Positions 9,088 through 18,755 of a stretch of DNA of 64,000 nucleotides are shown here, in pieces. The stretch is from Mytilinidion resinicola (taxonomy: Eukaryota; Ascomycota; Dothideomycetes; Mytilinidiales; Mytilinidiaceae). The position numbers and the translations under genes were made by a program. Under the pieces are notes generated by a model, which was not told the DNA's origin, did not search any database, and was given only the letters and a program-made list of their open reading frames with translations. Within the stretch, counting starts at the first letter, position 1. Each line of letters opens with the position of its first letter. The stretch lies in NCBI RefSeq assembly GCF_010093595.1, contig NW_022985460.1, forward strand, positions 381,829 to 445,828, given 5' to 3'.

Positions 9088-11815
9088 AGTGTGTTCCCGC
9101 CTCTGTTTCCTCTCCGGCCTGGGCAAGGAGACCCTCCGGAGCAGGAACAGCGAGCGCTGCGGTCGGCCCCGAGTCGTTGAGCAATGTAGGCTAGGCGCGA
9201 CAGAGGAGTGTAGGTATCGGGAGCCGGGGAGGAGGGCGCACGGCGATGACGAGAGGGAGAGGCTGGGCGAGTGCGACCTGCTGCACGGCGCAACTCTAGC
9301 GACGCCAGGCTGCAGTGCGACGCGCGAGTTCAGCGGGCAGGGAGCGTCGAGGGGAGGAGGGCGGTGGTGATGGATCGACGTTGGGTGGTCGGGATGGGCG
9401 CGTCGTGTTTTGCGTTGGAGCCGGTGCCGCGAGCGTGGCCTTTTCCGCCCGAGCGACCTTCCACCCTACTTGTAGGGGCGGCTACACTAGAAATGAGGCA
9501 ATCGATAAGCGTTGCCGTAGGCTGGGCCGGGGTAGCAGGAAGCGAGCCACAAAGACGGCGCACAGCAGGGCAGTGAGAGACGGAGGGCGGGCGCGCAGTG
9601 AGGTGTTGTCGAGAAGTGACGATGTGCGAGGCTTGCTGGGGCGCGGCGCATGGATGGGGTCGACTGCAGTGGTGTTGAGGAAAACCAGGTGCCAGCCCAG
9701 GCTTGCCAAAATGATGACATCGGAGCCGCCGTTGTTGCGCTCCGCCAACTATAAATACGAGCCCTGCATATCGCGACTTGGGGTGCCGAAACAGCGACAA
9801 CAGTGCGATTTGCACCTCCCACAACCGGGGACGAAAGCGTGAGAAGTAGCAGAAAACGTAGCAAATAGAGAAATGGCGCCCAAAGCATGCTTCCTTCAGC
9901 ACCGCGCGTGCGCCCTCTCCCTAGCCACAGGTCGGTTTCTTCCAGGCCACGGCTGTCGCACGAGAACCCAGATAGCGCATAGCCGTGCCATTTCGACACC
10001 TTCTGGAATGCCCAAAGAATGCAGAACTTGGGCGCAAAGGGTTCAGCGCTCGGCCAGATTGATGTGCCACGGCACGGGGTAGAATACGACAAGTATTGAC
10101 AGTTGCAACCACGCTTCGTAGCCACCAGCCATCACTTAGCACGCTTCGTCCTCCACTTCATCCAGTCGCGACTGGTGTCTTCCAGCTGGGTCCGTTTTGG
10201 CTCAAGACTAGGCACTTTGCCACGCCGCATCCCGACCTGTCAATCTGCTGCCAGGAATGCTGACGAGCTGTAGAACCAGTCCGCTCCCCCCGAAGTCACC
10301 ACGCTGCCGGGACTTTATCAACCGCTGGCGGGGCCCGTTGCGCCGTCGGGAGCACACACCGAGCTAACATGCCGTCATTCGTCACGGTATAGTCCCAACG
10401 TTGCTGACCACAACAACCTTACATTCAAGACACTGAGCGTCTCAAATAGTGGCCAGCGAGGCTCCTCAACAGACACCTTTCTCCAGTCTCATGCGAAAGA
10501 TGCGTTCCAAATAGTGCGTTTGCTCAGCTCAGCCATTCCGAGCACGGGATGCTACAAAGGGTGCGGCCGAGTGCATATTCACGACCCCACCAGCTACGCG
10601 AGGCGAGGAACATCAAAACGACCGCAAACGAGTCACTTCTCAGTTCTCTATCTCGGCCATACGACAAGTTATTAAGTCGCGGAGAAGAGGAATAGTTGTG
10701 TTGTGGTGTAAATGTTACAATTCCGAAAAAAGGAAATTTATTGTGCTGTTGGTGTTGATGCACGGCTGTGTTCTGGTTTTTGGTGGACGGCTTATGTAAG
10801 GTGAATATGCACTCGGCCGCACCCTTTGTATTATTGAGTAGTCGTGTACAACGCACCTTTATCAATGCGATTGCAGTGACCTCGCTACTGTCGAGCTGCC
10901 TCCTCGCAGCGACAGGGCATTCATGGCCATGTGCGGCGTGAAGCTTAGCGATGCGTCACCGGAAATCAGCTGCCCATCATACACATCGGAGAGTCTGGGC
11001 GCGTGCTCCCAATATTCTGTATCATGGAGCGATAGGTGATTATAGCTTCGAGTGACAGGGACTGCCCCCTTCGGTTCGCCCAACTCCAAATCAGCATGAT
11101 CTCTGGATGTACAAGAGCATGCGGCGCCTCTCACAACGGCTTCGCCCTCAGCCCCTTCGCCCGGTTGGTCCTTTGGGGCAGACTGCCTGAGCCTCCTTGA
11201 GATATCCGTCGCATCGTGGTCGCCACTGTTCCTCACGCCCACGAGGGCTGGTAGATTGGTATTGATGGCGTCTCAACGCAATCAATCCGCACTCAATCCT
11301 CAAAGTGGTACCCCAAGAGGCGGATTATATAGGCGTTCGAGTTTGCTTAAAACTACGTATCTTTCCCGTCTTCATTATCTTCGCAGGCCGCTATAACACT
11401 ATAGAATGATATTTTCGGAACCCGCGGTGCTTCCAGGGTGCATATGTGGTCCGCTATGCTTAACGATTTGTCAAACTCATCTCCTTCTCTTAGTTACTTG
11501 AGACAATAAAACCCCTGCTTTCCTTCTGCTTGCATCTGCATCTCAAAATTACCCTGCATCTACAGCAGGCCCTCGTTCAGTCTTGCCTACTTCAGAACTT
11601 CTTTCTAGCATCAAGCTCGATCTCGGCGACCAGAAAATAAAGTAAGGTACTGTGTTTATCGCCAACCACGAACAGTAGACCCTGTTGCCTGAGTATCTCT
11701 ACACTCCCTTCCAGCTCTACCACGCAACGTCTTGTCCGGCCTTGCATTCACGGTGCATCCCTGATATCGGCCCGCACCTCCTTTCGCCATATCAGATACG
11801 CAACCAAAGACCGTC
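9088..11815. other. 2.7-kb intergenic region without a supported gene
   Basis: Contains the upstream region of PSY2 and of the gene starting at 11816. A TATA-like actataaatacg lies at about 9749-9758 but is not followed by a frame I can support. A reverse-strand open frame at 10862-11242 encodes 120-odd residues without similarity I recognise, and it lacks an upstream ATG before an in-frame TGA. Other frames overlap on both strands and look like GC-rich noise. A noncoding transcript cannot be excluded. Confidence 0.4.
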
Positions 11816-12723
11816 ATGCCCATCTTCTCCAAGGTGAAGAACGCCAAAAAAGCCGCCGACCAACACAAACGAGCGTCTAAGACACAAGCAGAGACGAAGT
11901 CAACCCCAGCACCTTACAGACATGTACCAACACATGCCGCACAAGACTCACTCTCCTGTGCTCCCCATCGCTGGAGCGCTCAAGAGACACGCCAGAAGAT
12001 AGCTGCAGCTCATCAGCAAAAGAGATTCAACATGAGCAATAAGGCTGTTAGCTACTCACGCGGTAATCTGACTCATCGCCGTCGTCTTCGACTACTAAAA
12101 TGCGTCGAATGGAGAGCGACCTTTCGATAGACTCGGTTATTGCTTCAAAGGGGCACAAGATCTATCAACCGCGGTCACCGTACCATTACAATGGGCCTGC
12201 GCCTCCAGTCATGAATAGCCACGTTGGCCGTCTTGCGAACGCTACTCCTATTATGCCGGCCCTGGTGCCACGAAGTCCGCTTTCGAGCACTTTCACGGAA
12301 GTGGAAGAAGGTAGGCCAAGATGTTCAGATCTTCCAGAACCACATGTTGACGAGCTCATCAGATTCGAAGTATACAGAAAGCTCTAAGAACTCCACTTGC
12401 TCTACAGCTTCATCTCGTGAGCGATTTCGCCATATATCTCTTTACTACCATCAATCATATTTACAGAAACACTACAAATGCCGCCTCCGATCTGCGCAAC
12501 CACTAAAGGACTACCGCAACAAACCCATGCAATGGACTTCAACCAGAAGCCACCACAATCCACGAATTTTTCTCGCAAAAGTCATATCGTCAACGAACTA
12601 GTCTTGCCTCCTCCTAAGAGGGACGTTGCTCGCCAGACTACACCTCCTCTTCCAGCGACCTCCACCAAAGTGCCCAAGAGACGCAACTGGTTCAGGAAAC
12701 GTCAGCAAATTGTGGCCAAGTGA
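11816..12723 (+). CDS. Conserved fungal protein of unknown function (PYRHVPTHAA motif)
   Basis: Exons 11816-12062, 12131-12310, 12363-12416 and 12467-12723 join to 245 codons plus stop. The introns are 68, 52 and 50 nt, with clear signals: TACTAAA before the first acceptor, GTTGACG before the second, a GTGAGC donor and TTACAG acceptor for the third. The N-terminus MPIFSKVKNAKKAADQHK is basic and helical, then comes PAPYRHVPTHAAQDSLSCAP, which I recall as a hallmark of an uncharacterised family widespread in Pezizomycotina. The middle is Ser/Pro-rich and disordered, and the C-terminus KVPKRRNWFRKRQQ is again basic with a Trp. Function unknown; the architecture (basic ends around a disordered core) suggests a regulatory or scaffold role, which is inference only. 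Confidence 0.75.
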
Positions 12724-13322
12724 CTCTCGCTGATAAATGCTGCCGATACGAGACGCTCTTCTAAGAAGCTAGTCTCAACAATAAACATCTTTCGATATAT
12801 GCGATAGACTGTTAATTCTCTTTTCAGTCGGCGTTCATCGGCACTGCATATCTTTTCATACGAGCAATACCGAGAAGCAGACCTTAGTGTTCCTACTATT
12901 CTATTTAGACCCAAGTAGCTGTCGCAAATATATTTATGGATGAAAGGATCAAATATCCCACGTCGTCATTCAATGCCCCTCGTCGTAGAGACACTATTCC
13001 TCGACACAACTCGGAACGATAGACTACGAAGCCATCAATGACAGGAGTTTCGCCAAATCAGCAATCAATGCACGCCATTCGTCCATGTACACCTCAAAAG
13101 TGAAGCCCTAAAGAGAGAACCTAATCACGTGACAGCCCTCACAAGCGGAATCACCCGCACCGGCCCCCCACTACTCTCCACCTCCAAGCTCCACCAAGCT
13201 CAACACAGTCTCTACCTCTCCCTCTCTATCTGTCCCACTCTTACTCCAACTCGAATCCCAAGAAACCTCAATCTCAACCCTCTCCTCTCACGAACCCAAT
13301 TCCAAATCACAAAATCCCCACA
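12724..13322. other. Intergenic region upstream of MED22
   Basis: Nothing recognised apart from a C/T-rich leader from about 13160 to 13322 directly before the MED22 start codon. Confidence 0.5.
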
Positions 13323-13723
13323 ATGGACTCCAACCTCCGCAACACGGCCGCCATGAAAGGTTCCCTCCCCNNNNNNNNNNCCCCCCCCCCAAATTAACCC
13401 CCAACCCAACAGCCCACATCCTCAAACTCCAAACCTCCCTCGTCTCGCGCTTCGAGAACCTCGTCGCGACCGCCGCGCTCGAGAGCACCGACTACAACAC
13501 GACCTCCGTCAACGCGCTGCACATGAAGGAAGAGAGCGCGGCGCTGGTGCGCGCGGCAGAGGACCTGCTGGGGCTGACGCGGCAGATGCAGGAGCTGTGG
13601 CTGTTCGGGACGCTGGATACGCTGAAGCTGCGGGAGGAGCAGCAAGGAGGGGGAGGCGCGGAGGGGGTTGCGGGGGCGGTGGAGGGGTGGGTGAAGGCGG
13701 AGGAGAGGGCGGCGGAGACTTAG
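13323..13723 (+). CDS. MED22: Mediator subunit 22 (Srb6/Surfeit-5)
   Basis: Small head-module subunit of the Mediator complex that bridges regulators and RNA polymerase II. The diagnostic Surf5 segment is clear: LQTSLVSRFENLVATAALES followed by EESAALVRAAEDLLGLTRQM and QELWLFGTLDTLK. A likely intron, 13360-13412, contains the 10-N assembly gap (13371-13380) and a run of C; using GT at 13360 and CAACAG at 13411-13412 gives exons of 37 and 311 nt, exactly 115 codons plus stop. The donor GTTCCC is poor, and the gap means the true intron sequence is unknown. The C-terminal tail is Gly/Glu-rich. Length matches fungal Med22 (about 110-150 residues). Confidence 0.88.
13371..13380. other. Assembly gap (10 N) beside a poly-C run
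   Basis: Ten N bases flanked by C-rich sequence (tccctcccc before, ten C after). It falls inside the proposed MED22 intron, so the size is probably nominal and the homopolymer is likely what broke the assembly. Confidence 0.98.
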
Positions 13724-14414
13724 GGCTGCCTAGGGAGGGAAGGGCGGAGATTTAAGGGCGTTTTGGGATGATACCATGGGTTTGCATTTGCTGGGCGTTT
13801 GGATGGGATGGGGGTGATATCGGAGGGGTTGGATTGGCTCGATTTACTGCGTGCCGGCCTTTTGGGACATTCAATGGAGGTGCTCCTAATCGGCGCTTGA
13901 CCGATCTTCACATGTACAAGAGGGCTTCATAGCCTCGATAGATCACAAAATCTTGAGGTCTGATTCAGCGTGTGTTATCCGTGACATCTTCGCTGCTGAG
14001 CTTTTAAACCCCCTCGAAGTCCTTCGACGGGTTACGTACGCATGCAAAACCAGAGTATCAAGCATCACAATTGCGCACATCACAAGCAAAGTCATCAGCG
14101 ATAGTACCAGTATGTCGAAAGCGCTGAACATAAATATTGAAAGAGTAAGTATCTATATATCCGTATACCCAGTCATCCGTAGACGACCACTAGATCTCGT
14201 AAAGCCATTCCCTCAAAGAACGCCAACCCAATTCCAAGGGTAATCCGAAGCGCGGTAGCCGTGGTATCTAAGATCGACTTCGCAAAGTACGCCGACAGTC
14301 CTCATGATACAAACGAACACTAATGCTCGAACGCAAAACGCTATATCCGATAAAGATGGACCCGAGACCGTTGCGCCTGTAGATAGCCAGAGAATCGCGA
14401 CTATGAATGTATGC
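13724..14414. other. Convergent 3' flanks, no gene seen
   Basis: Lies between the ends of MED22 (+) and the RING/PHD gene (-). No supported coding region; presumably two 3' UTRs. Confidence 0.5.
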
Positions 14415-16331
14415 TCATGAAGAGTTGGACCCGGTTCCAGAATCATGCCCATCTGTTCGTAAGGCTTTGACCGCGCTTTCGACCTCTTCTCCAGCAATCC
14501 GTTGCCACTTTTCTCTAGTGCTCTGGTCGGCTAGGGCATTGGCGTCGCCGACCTTATCGTATAGCGAGCGACTAACATCGCGGTTTATGTCCGTGTATTG
14601 GTCCTTTGTGATCTCTTGCTTTTGATAAAAAGGTTTGAGCACGAGAGAAACCATTCGTTGTACTTCTGCTTTTGTCGAATACGAGAGCGACCGGTTTGGT
14701 GACGAATCTTTCGAACGTGGCGGACTAGAGAGAGCTCCGGGAGATTGATGATGTTTCCGACGTCCAGTTCTATATTCATCATCGGCAGGTGAGAAAGGCG
14801 GGAATCGAGAAGTTGGAGAGTAGCCGGGCGAGAGGTTTGGAGATGCCTGCAACGGCGATGTGGGCCGGGTGAGGTTCAGCGGTGGCGGCGTCATGCCGCC
14901 ACGTGGGGTAGGATATACTGGTGAAAGTCCTGGTGATGAGCCAGGCGGAGAGCAAGCGCGCTCGATGATGACACGTCTTGGTTGTGGTGCCGCAATCTCA
15001 TCTTCTCTCCTTGGTGTAACCTCAACCTCTTTGAGAAGGGATTGCAAGAAGCCTGATAGACCAGCGGCAGCATAGGCCCCTTCCTTCACACCATTTGGTG
15101 GCGATGAGTTGCGTGGCTCAGATACACGAGCTGCCGTTGACGCTTCCGCGACCGCGTCCTTTGAAGATTCACCGCCGATTTCTTGTGCAACTCGAGTGCG
15201 GGGCCTCTTCAACTTACGTTCGGGCTGGCGCGGCTCTGTGTCCTCCCCGGACGGAGACAATGTGACCGATTTCCGCTTCCTGCGATTGCGGCCACGGCCA
15301 CTGGACGAGGAGCCACGACTCTGCCCGTTGAGTTCTGCTCTAGCCTTTTCGAACGCGTTCCAAGCTTGAATGTCCTCTTCCGACTCCGGGTCCCGAGGCT
15401 GCGGGGGATCGGGGCGATGAGGCAGGAGGGCAGTACCAATCTGGCGGAACCTGTTCCCAGCTCCATTCCGGCTGGCGACTGCCAGTCGTCTTTCATATTC
15501 TCGCGCTTCTCGCTGTTGTGCTTCGGTTCGCTGCGGTCGCTGGGGGTTTTCCTCGTCGAAAGGGTAGTCCAGATCCAGGTTGATGCGCTGCAAGACTGAG
15601 GCCCACACACGTTCGTAGGCAGTCAGACGATGTCCGCGGCGTATACCACTAATACGGTCCCGAAGGTTCTGGGGCTGCGGTCGGCGATAGGCTTGGGCGA
15701 GTATCTCGGGATTCTGCACACAATCCTGACAGTACCACGGACCACTAGCCGGCATGGAATCCAGCCCCGCGCAAAACACATGACAGAGCGAGTCACAGCC
15801 GTGGCATTGCATCAAGGTTTCCGGCTCTTCAAGGGTTTCGCATATTGTGCATGGGTCTAAGCCACCGTCATCCAGTATAACTACATCGTCGATGAACATG
15901 GTCGGATCGATGTCGGCAACTTGTTGCTTATCCTGGACAGGGTAGGACGATAACATGGGGCCTAAAAGGTCGGTATTAGCTCGAGTTGACTTGCCGCGTA
16001 GTTGACTCGTCTATCACTTACCTCCTATGCAGGCGCTTAGCTCTACGGTATTGAAGCTTTGTCGGCATATCGGACAACTATTCGCCCTCTCAACCCAGGG
16101 TTTCAGACATTCATTGTGAAGATTATGGCCGCATGGCAGAAGGTGCGCAATAATCTCGTCGTCATCGGGATCAGCATCGCGACTTGGGGACACGATGTCG
16201 TGGAGGCTGGGGGCGGTGTGTTCCTCGCCATCTTCAAGCGAGTGCTTCGACGGCGAGGGATCCGAAGTGGGTAAAACGTCGTCGCCACTGCCAGCGAGGT
16301 CACCGAGGCAGACAATGCAGCTCTCGGCCAT
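14415..16331 (-). CDS. RING-H2 plus PHD-finger protein (PHRF1/Asr1-like)
   Basis: Two exons, 16331-16022 and 15961-14415, give 618 codons plus stop around a 60-nt intron. Residues 1-100 hold a RING: CIVCLG at residue 5, then after an acidic insert [18 protein letters not shown] and CPICRQSF, the C-H-H-C arrangement of RING-H2 E3 ligases. The second exon opens with a PHD finger ([34 protein letters not shown]). A basic disordered Ser/Pro-rich region follows ([16 protein letters not shown]-like), and the C-terminus ([37 protein letters not shown]) resembles the SRI-like helical tail of PHRF1, which binds the phosphorylated polymerase II CTD. By family it is a nuclear ubiquitin ligase linked to RNA polymerase II, as yeast Asr1; the specific target is inferred. 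Confidence 0.9.
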
Positions 16332-17501
16332 TTGGGAGGTAGATAAACGAAGGGAAGGGTTTGCGAGTTGGAGTGAATTCGAGCATATGTAAGGCTTGGC
16401 GGCGTTGTAGATGGAAGAAGGATGAAGGAACAGCGGGGGGACCAGCCTTTATGGCGCCGCTACTGGATGCGCTAAGCCGGATCAGGCACGTGATCGGGTA
16501 CCTATTGGACAGCGCGTCCAGGGTTGGATGAATGATATCGGTGGACCAGCGAGCCGCTGCCTAGGTGGCAGAACAGTCATACCCAGCAGCGCGAAGTGAC
16601 GGTGGCTATGAAGTGAAAGAGTAACAAAGGGTCAGGAGGTTCTGCAAGGTAAGGTAGTGCAAACCAAATCGAGCTCCCACTGACCTCACCACGTGTTCGT
16701 CAGCCACAGAAGTCGAATCCGAGCGCCAGCTGACCGAGTCGGAGTGCGACGCGTACGGAGTAAGATTCAGATAAGATTCAGAATATCAGCTTCATCGTCA
16801 CCAGGCATCCAGGAACGACGGCCGAGGAATCGTGATTCGAGCAATTTTGAGAATGAAGCCTCGTGAAGCATCGTGAGGATGGAATTTATTTTATAAAGTA
16901 CGGAAACATGAATTGGTGCATGGTTCGCGACAGCATGGAGTGCTTTGATATGGTATTGGGCTGAACGTGAGGATTCGAAAGTCGGTCAACATGCGAAGCA
17001 TATACGCCTCGAGGCGGATTTATAACATCTAATGCTTCGAAGCAGCCTAAGCAATGGTAAGCAAGAAGAATCGATCAACGGTAACACGTCGTCCACTTTG
17101 CCTTCTCAAGGATATTACATCTTTCCAGAGATCTGGTAGTGTTTGGAACGTCCTGAGTAGTAGCGAGGATGTGTCCGTAAATCGCGTTCCTGACCAAGCT
17201 TCAAGCCTCGAGTTCAAGTGTCTCAGAATTGCAAAATCCAAGAACGGACCTGCAATCGTAATTGTCCCGATCCGAGTCCTGGGTAGAGTTAGGCCCATAG
17301 ATAACCTTGCAACACCACACGTCAAATACGACCAGCACACCAGATTCTTGTGGACAATCCGTTCATAACAGAGCCAGACCGCTGGTATTTTTCAGGAGGT
17401 TCTATCGACAGTCGTGTCGCCGTGGTTCGTCCGAAGTTGAAACCCAGAAGGAAACTCGAAACCCCGGCAAAGTATCCCATTTCATGCTGAAAACAATCCG
17501 C
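16332..17501. other. Intergenic region, no gene seen
   Basis: Upstream region of the RING/PHD gene and 3' flank of the eL43 gene. A short direct repeat agattcag occurs twice near 16765-16780. Open frames at 17047-17368 on both strands overlap each other and show no family features. Confidence 0.5.
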
Positions 17502-18151
17502 CTAAACCTCCGCAATCTCCCTCAAGCGACGAATCGTGGATCGGGTGGCAGCCGCAGCTGGGGTAGAGACAGTCCAGGCGCCGCCGGCAACGGTCTTCTT
17601 GCACTGCACATAGGGTTAGTATTTCTGATTCTTTCTTGGTGCGGTATTGATAACGTGCCGATCGACATTCCCAGATTCCAACCGAGTGACGCTTCACTGA
17701 GACCTTTCCGCCTGTTTGTAGTCAGTACTGTTGTGTGTCAAGCGAGTCCGCGGGGGCACTGGAAGTAATACAGAATGTGCATGCTGGGAGCAAGTTAGCC
17801 TAATTCTAATGCAATGAGGGGGTACAGAACTCACTGTATCTGGCGTGCTGGGTGATTTCCATCTTCTTGACCTGCTTACGCAGGGAGGCGCCATATCGGG
17901 TACCGTACTACGAATCGTGAGCTAGCGTTCCTAGGGAATTGTGCAGCCATGGCTTTCATGCGCGCATCGTGGGTTTATGCGGGATACTACGGACCTTTCC
18001 GGTTACGCCGACCCTGGGGAATATGTTAGTATTGCGAGGGTTCGTGGCTGGCAGCTTGCGGTTGGAGGCGGGCACTCACTTCTTTGTGCGTTTCGCTGGG
18101 GAAGACTGGTCAGTTCATATTTCGTACAGCAGCATGATTAGACTTACTCAT
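17502..18151 (-). CDS. RPL43: Ribosomal protein eL43 (L37Ae), seven exons
   Basis: Zinc-binding protein of the 60S subunit. Reverse-strand exons 18151-18148 (ATGA), 18095-18080, 18013-17995, 17907-17835, 17783-17772, 17711-17659 and 17603-17502 sum to 279 nt, exactly 92 codons, the same length as yeast Rpl43. The product reads MTKRTKKVGVTGKYGTRYGA, then [16 protein letters not shown], the first zinc pair TCTFCGK (encoded largely by the 12-nt microexon 17772-17783), [16 protein letters not shown] with the second zinc pair, and [13 protein letters not shown] at the end. The intron 17604-17658 begins GC and ends AG with a perfect TACTAAC branch site; no GT donor keeps the frame. The gene is divergent from the oxidoreductase at 18756. 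Confidence 0.95.
17604..17658 (-). other. GC-AG intron in RPL43
   Basis: Donor GCACGT directly after the TCG codon, branch TACTAAC, acceptor TGCAG. The nearby GT (two bases on) would shift the frame and destroy the conserved CRSCKKTV sequence. So the noncanonical donor is required for a functional ribosomal protein. Confidence 0.85.
17772..17783 (-). other. 12-nt microexon in RPL43
   Basis: Bases CATGCACATTCT, flanked by GCTCCCAG acceptor and GTATTA donor, supply the codons for -TCTFC- between the exon ending ...QHARY and the exon starting GKVSVKRH. Without it the first zinc-binding cysteine pair would be missing. Confidence 0.9.
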
Positions 18152-18755
18152 TTTTGCAAGTTGTGCCGGGACAGATTTGCAGTTGACGGAGGTGGAATGG
18201 TTGGCGGTTCTGTGCGGAGGCAGCGAAGTCGAATGCCTCAAAATTGGCGAGTGGGCGCCAAGCCCTCGACATTCTCGTTTCAGCTTAGCGCATTATGGTC
18301 GCTGTCAGCAGCGCCCAATTCACGACTTCATTCTTCCACCACGCTAGATATCTTCTTGTATTCTTCGTATATGCTCTGGTAAACTCCAGAATAGCTCTAG
18401 CTCTTAGTAGAAAGCTTCAGCTTACAATTTTCAATCTCGAATTCACATCAGGCTGGGCAACCCATCCACCATCCCAGTCTCCACTTTGAGCAAAAATGCG
18501 TGACGATTGCAGTTGGATTCCCGGAGGTGCTCGTACAAACAATGGGAATCAACTCGGACCCAATCGTGGGCTGATTAGGTTACGTGTAATTGACCACTCG
18601 CCTCGGCATGACTTCATGGGCAGGATGTGAACCTCCACCACCTCCTCCACCTCACCTGCTCCGAAGCCCGCTCCATACTTTACTCTCCGCAGAACTTTCA
18701 AAAGAACTCACCTCAGACCTTACTATCATCGCTTCCTCCTAATCCAGCACACAGA
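18152..18755. promoter_or_regulatory. Divergent region, RPL43 / oxidoreductase
   Basis: No gene seen. It holds both promoters. A C-rich leader (ctccaccacctcctccacctcacctgc region, about 18629-18660) precedes the oxidoreductase start. Confidence 0.5.

Noticed and set aside
10862..11242. Reverse-strand frame of about 125 residues that could be a small protein gene
   Set aside because: It has no in-frame ATG upstream before a TGA, begins only at a GTG, and shows no domain, signal peptide or recognisable family.
16700..17000. tRNA-like B-box matches (ggattcga-type sequences near 16711 and 16972)
   Set aside because: No matching A-box at the right distance and no cloverleaf can be folded by eye.
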